From an uncultured Lachnospiraceae bacterium (GTDB lineage Bacteria; Bacillota; Clostridia; Lachnospirales; Lachnospiraceae), in the NCBI GenBank assembly GCA_900317585.1, contig ONHG01000003.1, positions 1 to 64,000 on the forward strand: DNA of 64,000 nucleotides. The letters are read 5' to 3'. The notes beneath the pieces were generated by a model. It saw only the letters and a program-made list of their open reading frames with translations, made no database searches and was not told the origin of the DNA. The first letter of the stretch is position 1; each line of letters begins with the position of its first letter. Shown here piece after piece: positions 9,483 to 16,942 of the stretch. The position numbers and the translations under genes are program-made.

Positions 9483-10001
9483 TTAATAAGATGCTCCCGG
9501 AATATCAAAGGAATCCATAAGATTTTGGATGTCTCCCGATATATCTACGCCGTGAGGTGTGGCAATAAATATAAAATTGGAAACCTTCTGTAAATTGCCA
9601 TGAAGTGCATATGCAGAGCCTGATGTAAAATCTATGATACGCTGTGCTGTATCTACATTAAGTCCTTCCATATTGATAATTACAGTGCGTCCGTTTAATA
9701 AAGTGTCTGTAATTTCTATTTCGTCTTCAATTGAACTTGGTTTTATTACGCATACTTCCATGTCTGATGATACCTGCTTTCTGGATGATTTTGAGATTGG
9801 TGTGATTTTTGATGAATTTTTTGCCGGTTTTTCTTTTGGGGCCGGCGGTTCAACCTCTTTTACCCTTTCCTTTCTTCTGAAAGGATTTCTTGGAAGCTCT
9901 TCCTCTTCTTCGTAATCATCCATATAATCCTCGTTATCAAATTCTTCGTCATCCTCAGAATTCAGACTCATTTTATCTAAAATTTTATCCATTAAACCCA
10001 T
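9483..10001 (-). CDS. sepF: Cell division protein SepF
   Basis: SepF anchors FtsZ filaments to the membrane in Gram-positive bacteria. The N-terminus MGLMDKILDKMSL is an amphipathic membrane-binding helix. Residues ~18-90 are an acidic then basic disordered linker. The SepF core (~78-165) contains EVCVIKPSSIED, GRTVIINMEGLN and RIIDFTSGSAYAL, the FtsZ-binding and polymerising domain. Length 172 is normal. It follows yggS, the standard Firmicutes order (yggS/ylmE-sepF), and precedes lspA. An inverted repeat (TTAATACCG 9453-9461, CGGTATTAA 9478-9486) covers the stop codon. Confidence 0.95.
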   Translation of the reverse strand: MGLMDKILDKMSLNSEDDEEFDNEDYMDDYEEEEELPRNPFRRKERVKEVEPPAPKEKPAKNSSKITPISKSSRKQVSSDMEVCVIKPSSIEDEIEITDTLLNGRTVIINMEGLNVDTAQRIIDFTSGSAYALHGNLQKVSNFIFIATPHGVDISGDIQNLMDSFDIPGASY

Positions 10002-10069
10002 TGTTAAATATATTCCTTTTCTTATTATTTTTTTTCATGAAAAATCTGTCAGATATTCCTACAGAATAA

Positions 10070-10768
10070 TTATGATGCAGTACCATAATCACGTGCTCCA
10101 AAAATTCCTGTTCCGACACGTACCATCGTGGCACCCTCCTCTATTGCAACTGTATAATCACCTGTCATGCCCATTGACAAAATATTCATACTGACATTAT
10201 CTATGTTTTTACCTGCTATGTCAACAGATAATTGTTTAATCCCTCTAAAGTATTGGCGATTATCTTCAGGATTTTCAACAAATGGTGCTATAGTCATAAG
10301 TCCTTTCACCCTGATATGGTCAAGCTTTGCAATTTCTTCAACTAAAGCAATAGCATCGGCTTTTGATGTGCCGAATTTGCTCTCCTCACCGGCAATATTG
10401 ACCTCAACAAGTATGTCACATATAACGTTATTTTTTACGGCCTGTTTTTGTATTTCTTTTGCCAAATGTAATGAATCAACGGAATGAATCAGCGATGTTT
10501 TGCCAACAATATACTTAACCTTGTTTGTCTGAAGATGACCTATCATATTCCATCTGATATCTGATGGCATAGTCTCCATCTTATTGCACATTTCCTGTAC
10601 TTTATTTTCACCAAATTCGCGTATTCCGCAATCATATATTTCCTGAAGCATTTCAACAGGCTTTGTTTTGCTGACTGCAATAAGAGTTACTTCATCTGTA
10701 TTTCTGCCGGCTCTTTCACACGCTTCGTTAATATTTTTCTGTACTTGTTCTAAATTTTCCTTTAACAT
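10070..10768 (-). CDS. YggS/PLPBP family pyridoxal-phosphate homeostasis protein
   Basis: This single-domain fold-III alanine-racemase-like protein binds pyridoxal phosphate and is thought to buffer it; no catalytic activity is established for the family. The PLP lysine is Lys34 in TLIAVSKTKP. GENKVQE, WNMIGHLQTNKVKYIV, LVEVNIAGEESKFG, GLMTIAPF and LSMGMTGDY are all family signatures. An ATG at 10775-10777 touches the GAAGGG ribosome site, so the second ATG (10768, spacing 9) is taken as the start, giving 232 residues. It lies upstream of sepF, the usual place of the B. subtilis relative ylmE. Confidence 0.93.
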   Translation of the reverse strand: MLKENLEQVQKNINEACERAGRNTDEVTLIAVSKTKPVEMLQEIYDCGIREFGENKVQEMCNKMETMPSDIRWNMIGHLQTNKVKYIVGKTSLIHSVDSLHLAKEIQKQAVKNNVICDILVEVNIAGEESKFGTSKADAIALVEEIAKLDHIRVKGLMTIAPFVENPEDNRQYFRGIKQLSVDIAGKNIDNVSMNILSMGMTGDYTVAIEEGATMVRVGTGIFGARDYGTAS

Positions 10769-10810
10769 GTAAATCATCCCTTCTGTATATGAATATAATA
10801 CTTGAAATTT

Positions 10811-12202
10811 TTATTTTCTGATAGTCTGATTCTCCTTTACTGCACTGCCGTCGAGTGCTATATGGTCATATAATGAAATACCAAACGAGGTTTGGGATTC
10901 CACTATTGTGTAATTATCATTTTCTGACAGCTTCTTAATCTGCTTAAAAACAGCATAGCCTTTGTTAATGTTGTATACACCGGTCAGCTTATCCTTATCT
11001 GTACCAACCGTATAGGTTGACGATGAATCCGGCTGTTGTATTATATCGCCCTCCTTTAAATCATCATCATCGACAAAGTAAAAATCATCATTTTCACTGA
11101 AGATTGTCGGCTTTACTATGGTAACGGAATTTGATGATTTGTCCTGAACCATTACAGACAAATCTGATGAACTTCCACTTTCAGTAAACAGGCTTTTTGG
11201 AATTGTAAAAAACTCCTTCTGTGTAATAGCAGAATTAGGGATTTTGAGGCCTGTATTTGAGTTGAGCACCAATTCAATATTTGTAAAACGTTCATTAATG
11301 TATCTGATTAATGAATTTTTGAGATTCAGCTTTAAAAAGTATTCATTGTCCTTTTTCAAAATATCAAATGATACGGTTGTAACAAAATCATCCTCGCAGA
11401 AGCGTATTCGGATGACTGATTTATCATTTAGCATCTTAGCCATATCATCGGACACATTAACCAAAATATTCCAGTTCTCACTTGTAACCAGCTTATATAC
11501 CGGATCGAGCTGATTAATTGTGGTGTTCTCCGACAGATCATTATTGTTATAATTGGAATTATTGAACTGGTCTAGTGTAAAATTATCTGTTGTAACATCC
11601 TCGTATCCGTCAATTCCATAGCTCACCACACCGGGTGATGCAGGATTATAGGTGTAAAATGTATTGTTTGCCTCAGCGTTTGTTATCATATCACTAAGAT
11701 TGGTCAGTGCATTCTGGCTGAGCTCCTGTGTAAGTGTAGATGCCAGACTGCTTTTAAATGTATATACCTTCGAAAAGCTCTTTTTGTCATACCCCGACGA
11801 AAAGCTGTTAATGTCAGAAATAATAGTATCTGCAGCCTTATCTGTTATAGCTGAAGAGTCATTTTGCTCGCCGGTAATTTTTGAAGAAACAGAACCATCT
11901 GTGTCCACAGAGTAAACCACATCTTTTGAGCTGACCTTTGAACCATTGGCAACATAATAATTTAATTGTCCGCTCTCCTCAGCATAAACTACGCTCTCGC
12001 TTCTGATTATAAGCCCCTTATATATATTGTTGGTCGCAATAGTGCCCTGTTGCACCTCATATTCTGATATAGGCTTTGAAGTAAAATATGTAAATATATG
12101 AAATATTACATAGATTATTATAACGAAAAATACAATAAAACCTATATTGAGCTCAAATCCTTTATGATATTTTACTACATTATTTTTCTTCTTACGGGAC
12201 AC
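10811..12202 (-). CDS. HlyD-like membrane-anchored adaptor protein
   Basis: A 463-residue protein with one N-terminal membrane segment (GFIVFFVIIIYVIFHIFTYF) and a large extracytoplasmic part. The stretch IYKGLIIRSESVVYAEESGQL is the half-lipoyl/barrel-sandwich motif of HlyD/RND-type membrane-fusion proteins. The end (VFKQIKKLSENDNYTIVE) matches their C-terminal domain. No transporter gene is adjacent, so its partner is unknown. The start is GTG 12202 (SRKKKNN), which has AAGGAG at 7 bases. An in-frame ATG at 12244 lies inside a terminator stem and is rejected. It sits between the P-loop gene and yggS-sepF, so a role in envelope assembly or division is inferred only. Confidence 0.7.
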   Translation of the reverse strand: MSRKKKNNVVKYHKGFELNIGFIVFFVIIIYVIFHIFTYFTSKPISEYEVQQGTIATNNIYKGLIIRSESVVYAEESGQLNYYVANGSKVSSKDVVYSVDTDGSVSSKITGEQNDSSAITDKAADTIISDINSFSSGYDKKSFSKVYTFKSSLASTLTQELSQNALTNLSDMITNAEANNTFYTYNPASPGVVSYGIDGYEDVTTDNFTLDQFNNSNYNNNDLSENTTINQLDPVYKLVTSENWNILVNVSDDMAKMLNDKSVIRIRFCEDDFVTTVSFDILKKDNEYFLKLNLKNSLIRYINERFTNIELVLNSNTGLKIPNSAITQKEFFTIPKSLFTESGSSSDLSVMVQDKSSNSVTIVKPTIFSENDDFYFVDDDDLKEGDIIQQPDSSSTYTVGTDKDKLTGVYNINKGYAVFKQIKKLSENDNYTIVESQTSFGISLYDHIALDGSAVKENQTIRK

Positions 12203-12215
12203 GAATTTACTCCTT

Positions 12216-12242
12216 AAAAAAGGGGTGTGTAATACACACCCC
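12216..12242 (-). terminator. Terminator or attenuator between the P-loop gene and the adaptor gene
   Basis: A perfect 9-bp stem, GGGGTGTGT (12222-12230) and ACACACCCC (12234-12242) with a 3-base loop, is followed on the minus strand by six T (12216-12221). The T-run runs into the ribosome site of the next gene (start 12202). Transcripts from upstream would end here or read through partially. Confidence 0.85.
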
Positions 12243-12258
12243 ATAGTTATAGTCTACA

Positions 12259-12681
12259 TTATAAAGAAATGATGACCTTCGCCTTTGCACATTCAGGTAA
12301 CTGCTCGATGTTCTTTGATACGCTTAAGATAAATTTCACCTTAAACTTTTCACTGATGATATCAAGTTTCTCAATTGCCTTGGTTATTGCTCCTTCTTCA
12401 TCAAGCGATGCTATGGTTAAGAAGCTGTCGAGATACATTTCCTCAAGATCATGATCCTGCGAAACTATTCCGCAGACAAAGCCTAAAAACTCATCACAAT
12501 TATCTATAGGATAATCCATAACATTAATTAATCTGACCTGGTTGTTCAGCTCATACATATGCTTCTGACTCTTGTCGAGATAAACTATGGATCCCTCTTT
12601 GCCCTTTACTGATGAATTCACTTTGTTTAAAAGCTCTTTTGTCTTTCCTTTGCCCTTTTCCCCGCAAATTATTTCTATCAT
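12259..12681 (-). CDS. Small P-loop ATPase-like protein of unknown function
   Basis: This 140-residue protein begins with a Walker A motif (CGEKGKGKTKELL, residues 6-18) and has a possible Walker B-like strand (EGSIVYLD, ~29-36). No membrane segment is seen, and I cannot name a family with confidence. Similar short P-loop proteins occur in Lachnospiraceae division clusters (recollection, not searched). The start ATG 12681 has a perfect GGAGG site. The gene has its own promoter (12745-12773) and is followed directly by a terminator, so it may be transcribed largely as a single unit. The position between a D,D-carboxypeptidase and the yggS-sepF-lspA group suggests an envelope or division link. 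Confidence 0.7.
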   Translation of the reverse strand: MIEIICGEKGKGKTKELLNKVNSSVKGKEGSIVYLDKSQKHMYELNNQVRLINVMDYPIDNCDEFLGFVCGIVSQDHDLEEMYLDSFLTIASLDEEGAITKAIEKLDIISEKFKVKFILSVSKNIEQLPECAKAKVIISL

Positions 12682-12744
12682 GGCTTTTTCCTCCTATAAA
12701 TAAATATTGTGATTTTAGATAAAAATTATCCTTGTTTTAATAAT

Positions 12745-12773
12745 ATTATAGTATAAATAATCCTAAAACTCAA
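12745..12773 (-). promoter_or_regulatory. Sigma-A promoter ahead of the P-loop gene
   Basis: Minus-strand TTGAGT (12768-12773) and TATAAT (12745-12750) are 17 bases apart, close to consensus. The -35 box lies just past the carboxypeptidase stop region of the upstream gene. It would start a new transcript inside the shape/division block. Confidence 0.75.
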
Positions 12774-12776
12774 TAA

Positions 12777-13760
12777 TTAATTAGCAAATCCGCTCAATAT
12801 ATCATTCATAAGAGTATAAAGATCTCTCCTGCCGTCTGCCTTGTATACAATGCTTATAATACGCTCATTTTTTGCATTCTGGCTAAGCAGTACCAGGCAA
12901 TATCCTGCTTCACCGGTGGTGCCGGTTTTTCCTCCTATTACAGTAATATTTTCCGGTGCTTTATAAGCTCCGGTCAGATATCCGCAAGTGTTTTTAAATG
13001 TTTTTGTAACAGCCGCTCCGGATGCATTAGTGTATGATACATCGTGCGTCTGTGAGCTTATGATATTTACGAAGCTCTCAAGCGATATTGCATTTTGGAA
13101 TATGAGATACATATCATACACTGTAGTGTAATGATTCTCATCAGGCAGTCCGCTTGGGTTTACAAAATTTGTGTTGGTAGCACCAAAGCTTTTAGCTGTA
13201 TTATTCATCTCCTGCGCAAAGGCCTCTATTGAACCGGAATAGTATTCCGCAAGCGCAATTGCCGCGTCATTACCGCTTTCAAGCAGCAGACCGTATAATA
13301 AATCGCCTACTGTCATTACATCACCCTCTTTTAAGCCGCAGACAGATGATGAATTTCCTGGATTTGCGGCATCATGGCTTACAGTGACAGTAGCATTTGT
13401 ATCGCAGTTCTTTAAAATAATATATGCTGTTATAATCTTTGTTGTGCTGGCCGGATACAGCTTTTCAAATATATTCTGGCTGTAAAGCACCTGATGTGTG
13501 TCCACATTAAATGCACCTGCTCCCTCAGCCACAGAAGATGATGAAACCGAATCCGGCCCAAAATTGACGTCATTTGTCACACAAAGCTTCGAACTGAAAT
13601 AATCCATTCCGTTGTAACCGTTAATATAGTCATTGGCATATGGATCATATGCGTTCTCTATCTTGTCACCGCAGCCTGTCAGACAAAGTGTCAAAATACA
13701 GACCAGACAAAATACACTTTTTAATTTGTTAAATTTATTTGTACATCTCACGCCAGTCAA
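12777..13760 (-). CDS. D-alanyl-D-alanine carboxypeptidase, lipoprotein (PBP5/DacA type)
   Basis: The protein removes the terminal D-Ala from peptidoglycan stem peptides outside the membrane. All three serine-type motifs are present: SxxK (Ser105-Lys108, PASTTKII), SGN (162-164) and KTG (278-280). A lipobox LTGC (Cys30) follows a hydrophobic signal, so it is predicted to be lipid-anchored; the LspA of this block would process it. Length 327 is short for the family because the usual C-terminal beta domain and amphipathic helix are absent, the lipid anchor replacing them. The start is uncertain: TTG 13760 or GTG 13751, both inside the 3' end of mgsA. Confidence 0.88.
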   Translation of the reverse strand: MTGVRCTNKFNKLKSVFCLVCILTLCLTGCGDKIENAYDPYANDYINGYNGMDYFSSKLCVTNDVNFGPDSVSSSSVAEGAGAFNVDTHQVLYSQNIFEKLYPASTTKIITAYIILKNCDTNATVTVSHDAANPGNSSSVCGLKEGDVMTVGDLLYGLLLESGNDAAIALAEYYSGSIEAFAQEMNNTAKSFGATNTNFVNPSGLPDENHYTTVYDMYLIFQNAISLESFVNIISSQTHDVSYTNASGAAVTKTFKNTCGYLTGAYKAPENITVIGGKTGTTGEAGYCLVLLSQNAKNERIISIVYKADGRRDLYTLMNDILSGFAN

Positions 13761-14130
13761 GATCTCCTCTGTCTAAAGATAATATGAGTAACTCTGCAGT
13801 TGCAAGATTTGTGGCAAGAGGTATATTATGCTCATCACATATACGGAAAATGCTGTTTACCTCCGGCTCGTGTGGCTTTGGCTTTAATGGGTCGCGAAGG
13901 AAAATAACAAGGTCTATGTCATTATGCTCAATCTGCGCTCCAAGCTGCTGAATGCCTCCTAAATGGCCTGCAAGGTACTTGTGTACAGAAAGGTTTGCCA
14001 CCTCCTCAATCAGACGTCCTGTTGTGCCTGTTGCGTACAAATTATTCTTGCTTAAAATACCTCTGTATGCTATGCAGAAATTCTGCATAAGTTTTTTCTT
14101 TGAATCATGTGCAACTAATCCTATGTTCAT
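13735..14130 (-). CDS. mgsA: Methylglyoxal synthase family protein with altered catalytic residue
   Basis: Methylglyoxal synthase turns dihydroxyacetone phosphate into methylglyoxal and phosphate, a bypass of lower glycolysis. This 131-residue protein aligns along its whole length: IGLVAHDSKKK, LYATGTTG, VIFLRDPL (Asp90), PHEPEV and PLATNLATAE. The catalytic motif GGDQQ is GGIQQ here (Ile60), which replaces the aspartate that acts as base in the E. coli enzyme (Asp71). Activity is therefore doubtful. Start ATG 14130 follows an AGGGAGG-type site. It lies between rodA and the carboxypeptidase, an unusual partner for a metabolic enzyme but recurrent in this bacterial group (recollection). Confidence 0.88.
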   Translation of the reverse strand: MNIGLVAHDSKKKLMQNFCIAYRGILSKNNLYATGTTGRLIEEVANLSVHKYLAGHLGGIQQLGAQIEHNDIDLVIFLRDPLKPKPHEPEVNSIFRICDEHNIPLATNLATAELLILSLDRGDLDWREMYK

Positions 14131-14142
14131 TGCTAACCTCCC

Positions 14143-15255
14143 TTATGAATATTTTTTCGGCTGTAACCCTACATTCAAGACAACTCCCATTCCCATATAC
14201 AGTGAAACAAGTGATGTAAGTCCATAACTGACAAACGGAAGTGTCATACCGGTATTTGGCATAAGTCCGGTTGCCACGCATATATTAATAAATGCCTGGA
14301 AGCCTATAAGAGCTCCCATGCCACAGCATATCAGCTTTCCGCTTGTATCCTTTGCCTTTCTGGCTATAAGTATACACTCAATTACGATAAGAAGCAAAAG
14401 AATTATTATACTGATTGTCCCAACGAAGCCAAGCTCCTCACCGGCTACAGCAAAAATAAAGTCTGTCTGAGGCTCTATAATATAATTGCTGTTCTTCATC
14501 GAGGTGACAACCGAATTGTTAAGTCCCTTACCAAACAACTGCCCTGAGCCTATTGCCCAGATGGAGTTTCTCTGCTGTGCTGCTGTATCAGCGTAATTTG
14601 TCGGGTCAAGCCACGACATTATACGTGTAGCAGGGTAAAAGCCTTTTTTGATGAGTGCATCGGCATGTGTATATATATAGCTTATCACTATCAAAACTAT
14701 CGGTACAGAAACTCCAAGTACCGGCATTATTATTTTATAACTTAATCCGCTAATAAACAAGAGGGCAGCGAAAATTAATGCAGTAAGAATTGTTGTTGAG
14801 TTGTCCGGCTGTTTTAAGATAAGAAATAAAGGTATACCGGAAAAAATTGCAGATAATGCAAGAGTTCTTACTGTATTTATACTATCCTCAAACCTGGAAA
14901 AGAAATAAGCAAAAAACAAAATAAGTATAATTTTTGCAAGCTCAGAAGGCTGAAATCTGATACCTGCGATCTCAAACCAGCGCTGTGCACCCTTTGCATC
15001 ATCACCTGCAAATAGAACAAGTAACAACAGCACAATCATTCCGGCATAGTATATCCACACGAATTTGAGCAGAAATGTGTAATCTATAAGGGAAAGCACT
15101 ATCATAATAGTCAGTCCCATTACAAAGCCTATTATCTGCTTGCTTTGTACGGAGTGCTTGGCACTGCCTATCAGCAGAATGCCAATAATCGTCAAAACCA
15201 CCATATATAATACCAATTGAAAATGATAATTCTTTAGTCTGTACTGTTTAAGCAT
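14143..15255 (-). CDS. rodA: SEDS-family peptidoglycan glycosyltransferase RodA
   Basis: RodA polymerises lipid II into glycan strands during cell elongation, together with PBP2. The 370-residue protein has about ten hydrophobic segments. SEDS signatures include RWFEIAGIRFQPSELAKI (the invariant Glu-Lys region), LKQPDNSTT, the conserved Asp loop, DFIFAVAGEELGFVG and GLMPNTGMTLPFVSYGLTS near the C-terminus. Assignment to RodA over FtsW or SpoVE rests on its place beside mreBCD-PBP2-minCDE. ATG 15255 follows AGGAAG. It is 40 bases downstream of minE. Confidence 0.92.
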   Translation of the reverse strand: MLKQYRLKNYHFQLVLYMVVLTIIGILLIGSAKHSVQSKQIIGFVMGLTIMIVLSLIDYTFLLKFVWIYYAGMIVLLLLVLFAGDDAKGAQRWFEIAGIRFQPSELAKIILILFFAYFFSRFEDSINTVRTLALSAIFSGIPLFLILKQPDNSTTILTALIFAALLFISGLSYKIIMPVLGVSVPIVLIVISYIYTHADALIKKGFYPATRIMSWLDPTNYADTAAQQRNSIWAIGSGQLFGKGLNNSVVTSMKNSNYIIEPQTDFIFAVAGEELGFVGTISIIILLLLIVIECILIARKAKDTSGKLICCGMGALIGFQAFINICVATGLMPNTGMTLPFVSYGLTSLVSLYMGMGVVLNVGLQPKKYS

Positions 15256-15295
15256 TTTGTTACTTCCTATCTGTTATCTGTAAAACTAATATATG

Positions 15296-15487
15296 TTATT
15301 TATCGCGTAGGATAATTTTAATATCATAAGCATCATCGCTTATATTCAAATGTCTGTGTATAACATTTTTGATTTCCTTTTTTATCTGTGTCATGCTTTC
15401 AGCATGAGCGCATGCACTTGAATCCTCTGCAATGATGAGTGCAAGGCGGTTTTTGGCATAATCTGCGGTTCTTTTAAATTTTTTCAT
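15296..15487 (-). CDS. minE: Cell division topological specificity factor MinE
   Basis: MinE stimulates the MinD ATPase and drives pole-to-pole oscillation of MinCD. The protein is short (63 residues) but has the family pattern: an N-terminal MinD-contact helix (RTADYAKNRLALIIAED) followed by the C-terminal dimer domain (IKKEIKNVIHRHLNI, YDIKIILRD). ATG 15487 is chosen because GGAGG lies 10 bases upstream; the longer frame from 15511 overlaps minD and lacks a site. MinE in a Gram-positive indicates an oscillating Min system and not the DivIVA type. Confidence 0.93.
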   Translation of the reverse strand: MKKFKRTADYAKNRLALIIAEDSSACAHAESMTQIKKEIKNVIHRHLNISDDAYDIKIILRDK

Positions 15488-15489
15488 AT

Positions 15490-16239
15490 TCAGATTACCT
15501 CCGCTTCGCATCTGTCTGATACATTGTTAAGCATCTGCCGTGACAGTATTGAAAACACACGACGTGACTTTGTATGCATCTCACAGATTGGCACACCCCT
15601 GTTCTGACATACAATAATGTTTTTGTCAAGTGGTATCGTACCAATGATATTTGCTGAAAGAATATTTGCTATGTCATCTGAAGAAATCATCTGATGTTTT
15701 CTCACCATACGCTCATCGTATGCATTAACTACAACTGACACTGACCTGAAATGCTTTGAATCAAGTATTTCCATGCATCGTCCGGCATCATGTATTGCCG
15801 ATATATGAGGCGTGGTCACAACTATTGCACTATCAGCGGGAGCTATAGAAAAGAAGAAGCCGCTGTCTATTCCGGCCGGACCATCTATCAGACAATAGTC
15901 AAAATGTGCTTTTAACTCCTCCACCAGAATTTTTAATCCGGCTTCGTATTGCAAAAGCCCATCCATATGCAGGGCCGCCGGAATCAGATGCAGATTCGGA
16001 TATTTTTTGTTGCGGACAATTGCCTGTTTTATACGGCATTTATTGCTCAGTACATCAAGCAGGTTATAATTCACCTTGTCCTCAATTCCCATTACCAAAT
16101 CCAGATTTCTAAGTCCCATGTCAGTATCGAGCATGATAACTTTTTTATCTAACCGTGAAAGTTCAACTCCGATGTTGGATATTACTGTTGTTTTACCAAC
16201 ACCGCCTTTTCCTGAAGTGAAAACTATTGCTTCACCCAC
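15490..16239 (-). CDS. minD: Septum site-determining ATPase MinD
   Basis: MinD is a membrane-cycling ParA-type ATPase that recruits MinC. The deviant Walker A KGGVGKTT is at residues ~11-18, with DTDMGLRNLD (switch I), DYCLIDGPAGID (Walker B) and a C-terminal segment RVFSILSRQMLNN that resembles the amphipathic membrane-targeting helix, followed by a short extra tail. Length 249 is slightly under the usual 265. ATG 16239 has a GGAGG site. It is flanked by minC and minE in one operon; the minE ribosome site lies within the end of minD. Confidence 0.95.
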   Translation of the reverse strand: MGEAIVFTSGKGGVGKTTVISNIGVELSRLDKKVIMLDTDMGLRNLDLVMGIEDKVNYNLLDVLSNKCRIKQAIVRNKKYPNLHLIPAALHMDGLLQYEAGLKILVEELKAHFDYCLIDGPAGIDSGFFFSIAPADSAIVVTTPHISAIHDAGRCMEILDSKHFRSVSVVVNAYDERMVRKHQMISSDDIANILSANIIGTIPLDKNIIVCQNRGVPICEMHTKSRRVFSILSRQMLNNVSDRCEAEVI

Positions 16240-16272
16240 AAATTTAAACCTCCGTTAGTTATGATTATAATA

Positions 16273-16929
16273 TTAAATTGAATATATTTGAATTTCACCA
16301 TCCGTAAACTCTGCAATGAGAGGCAGCGGCTGATGCCTTTTCAAAACTGATTTTTTTGTCCTCGGAGCATTTCCAACAAGCGGTCCTATCCTGAAATTTT
16401 CAGGCCTGAAATCATTTGCCATGATAAAAGGATCCTTTATCATTGGGTCATTTCCTGCCAATGCCTGCCCTTTTAAGGCTCCAAGTATAATAATATTGGC
16501 TCCCGCCTTGACGATTGCGCCCTTTTTGACATCTCCGTAAACCACGATATTACCGGGCGCAAATACTTTTTCTTTCATAATAACATCTCTTTTGATAAAG
16601 AGACAGTTATTGTCACCTTTTTTACCGGATAAATGCATATCATCATATGCCTGCATTTCAGCAATTGTTTCTTTTATCACATCATTTTCAATAAGGTGTG
16701 ATATATTTACCGATGTATATTCATAAATTGCATCCAGTATTATATTTTTTTCGCGGTCAGTAAGCTCCCTGCCTTCTATCATGATGGCAAAGGGCTCTGT
16801 ACCTAAAAAATACTCTGATTCACGAAACTTGTTTATGATGCTGACTAGCAGTTCTTCAAACGGCAGTTCATCGTCAAGCACAACACTCACATAGTTTTTA
16901 CCGCTTTTGAGTACTACCGGTAAAGCCAT
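16273..16929 (-). CDS. minC: Septum site-determining protein MinC
   Basis: MinC inhibits FtsZ polymerisation away from midcell. Residues 1-~95 are the N-terminal FtsZ-acting domain. The C-terminal beta-helix domain (~115-218) binds MinD and contains APGNIVVYGDVKKGAIVKAGANIIILGALKG and ALAGNDP-type turns. ATG 16929 is chosen: GGAGG lies 6 bases upstream, whereas a 10-codon extension to 16959 would overlap PBP2 without a site. Length is 218. It is the first min gene, directly after PBP2 (13 bases). Confidence 0.93.
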   Translation of the reverse strand: MALPVVLKSGKNYVSVVLDDELPFEELLVSIINKFRESEYFLGTEPFAIMIEGRELTDREKNIILDAIYEYTSVNISHLIENDVIKETIAEMQAYDDMHLSGKKGDNNCLFIKRDVIMKEKVFAPGNIVVYGDVKKGAIVKAGANIIILGALKGQALAGNDPMIKDPFIMANDFRPENFRIGPLVGNAPRTKKSVLKRHQPLPLIAEFTDGEIQIYSI

Positions 16930-16942
16930 TGTTTCCTCCAAA

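Noticed and set aside
10031..10044. Palindrome TTTTTCATGAAAAA upstream of sepF as an operator or terminator
   Set aside because: It is short, AT-only apart from its centre, with no U-tract after a stable stem; judged chance.
12203..12244. ATG start for the HlyD-like adaptor at 12244
   Set aside because: The first 14 codons would be encoded by the terminator hairpin and T-run; GTG 12202 has a proper AAGGAG site.
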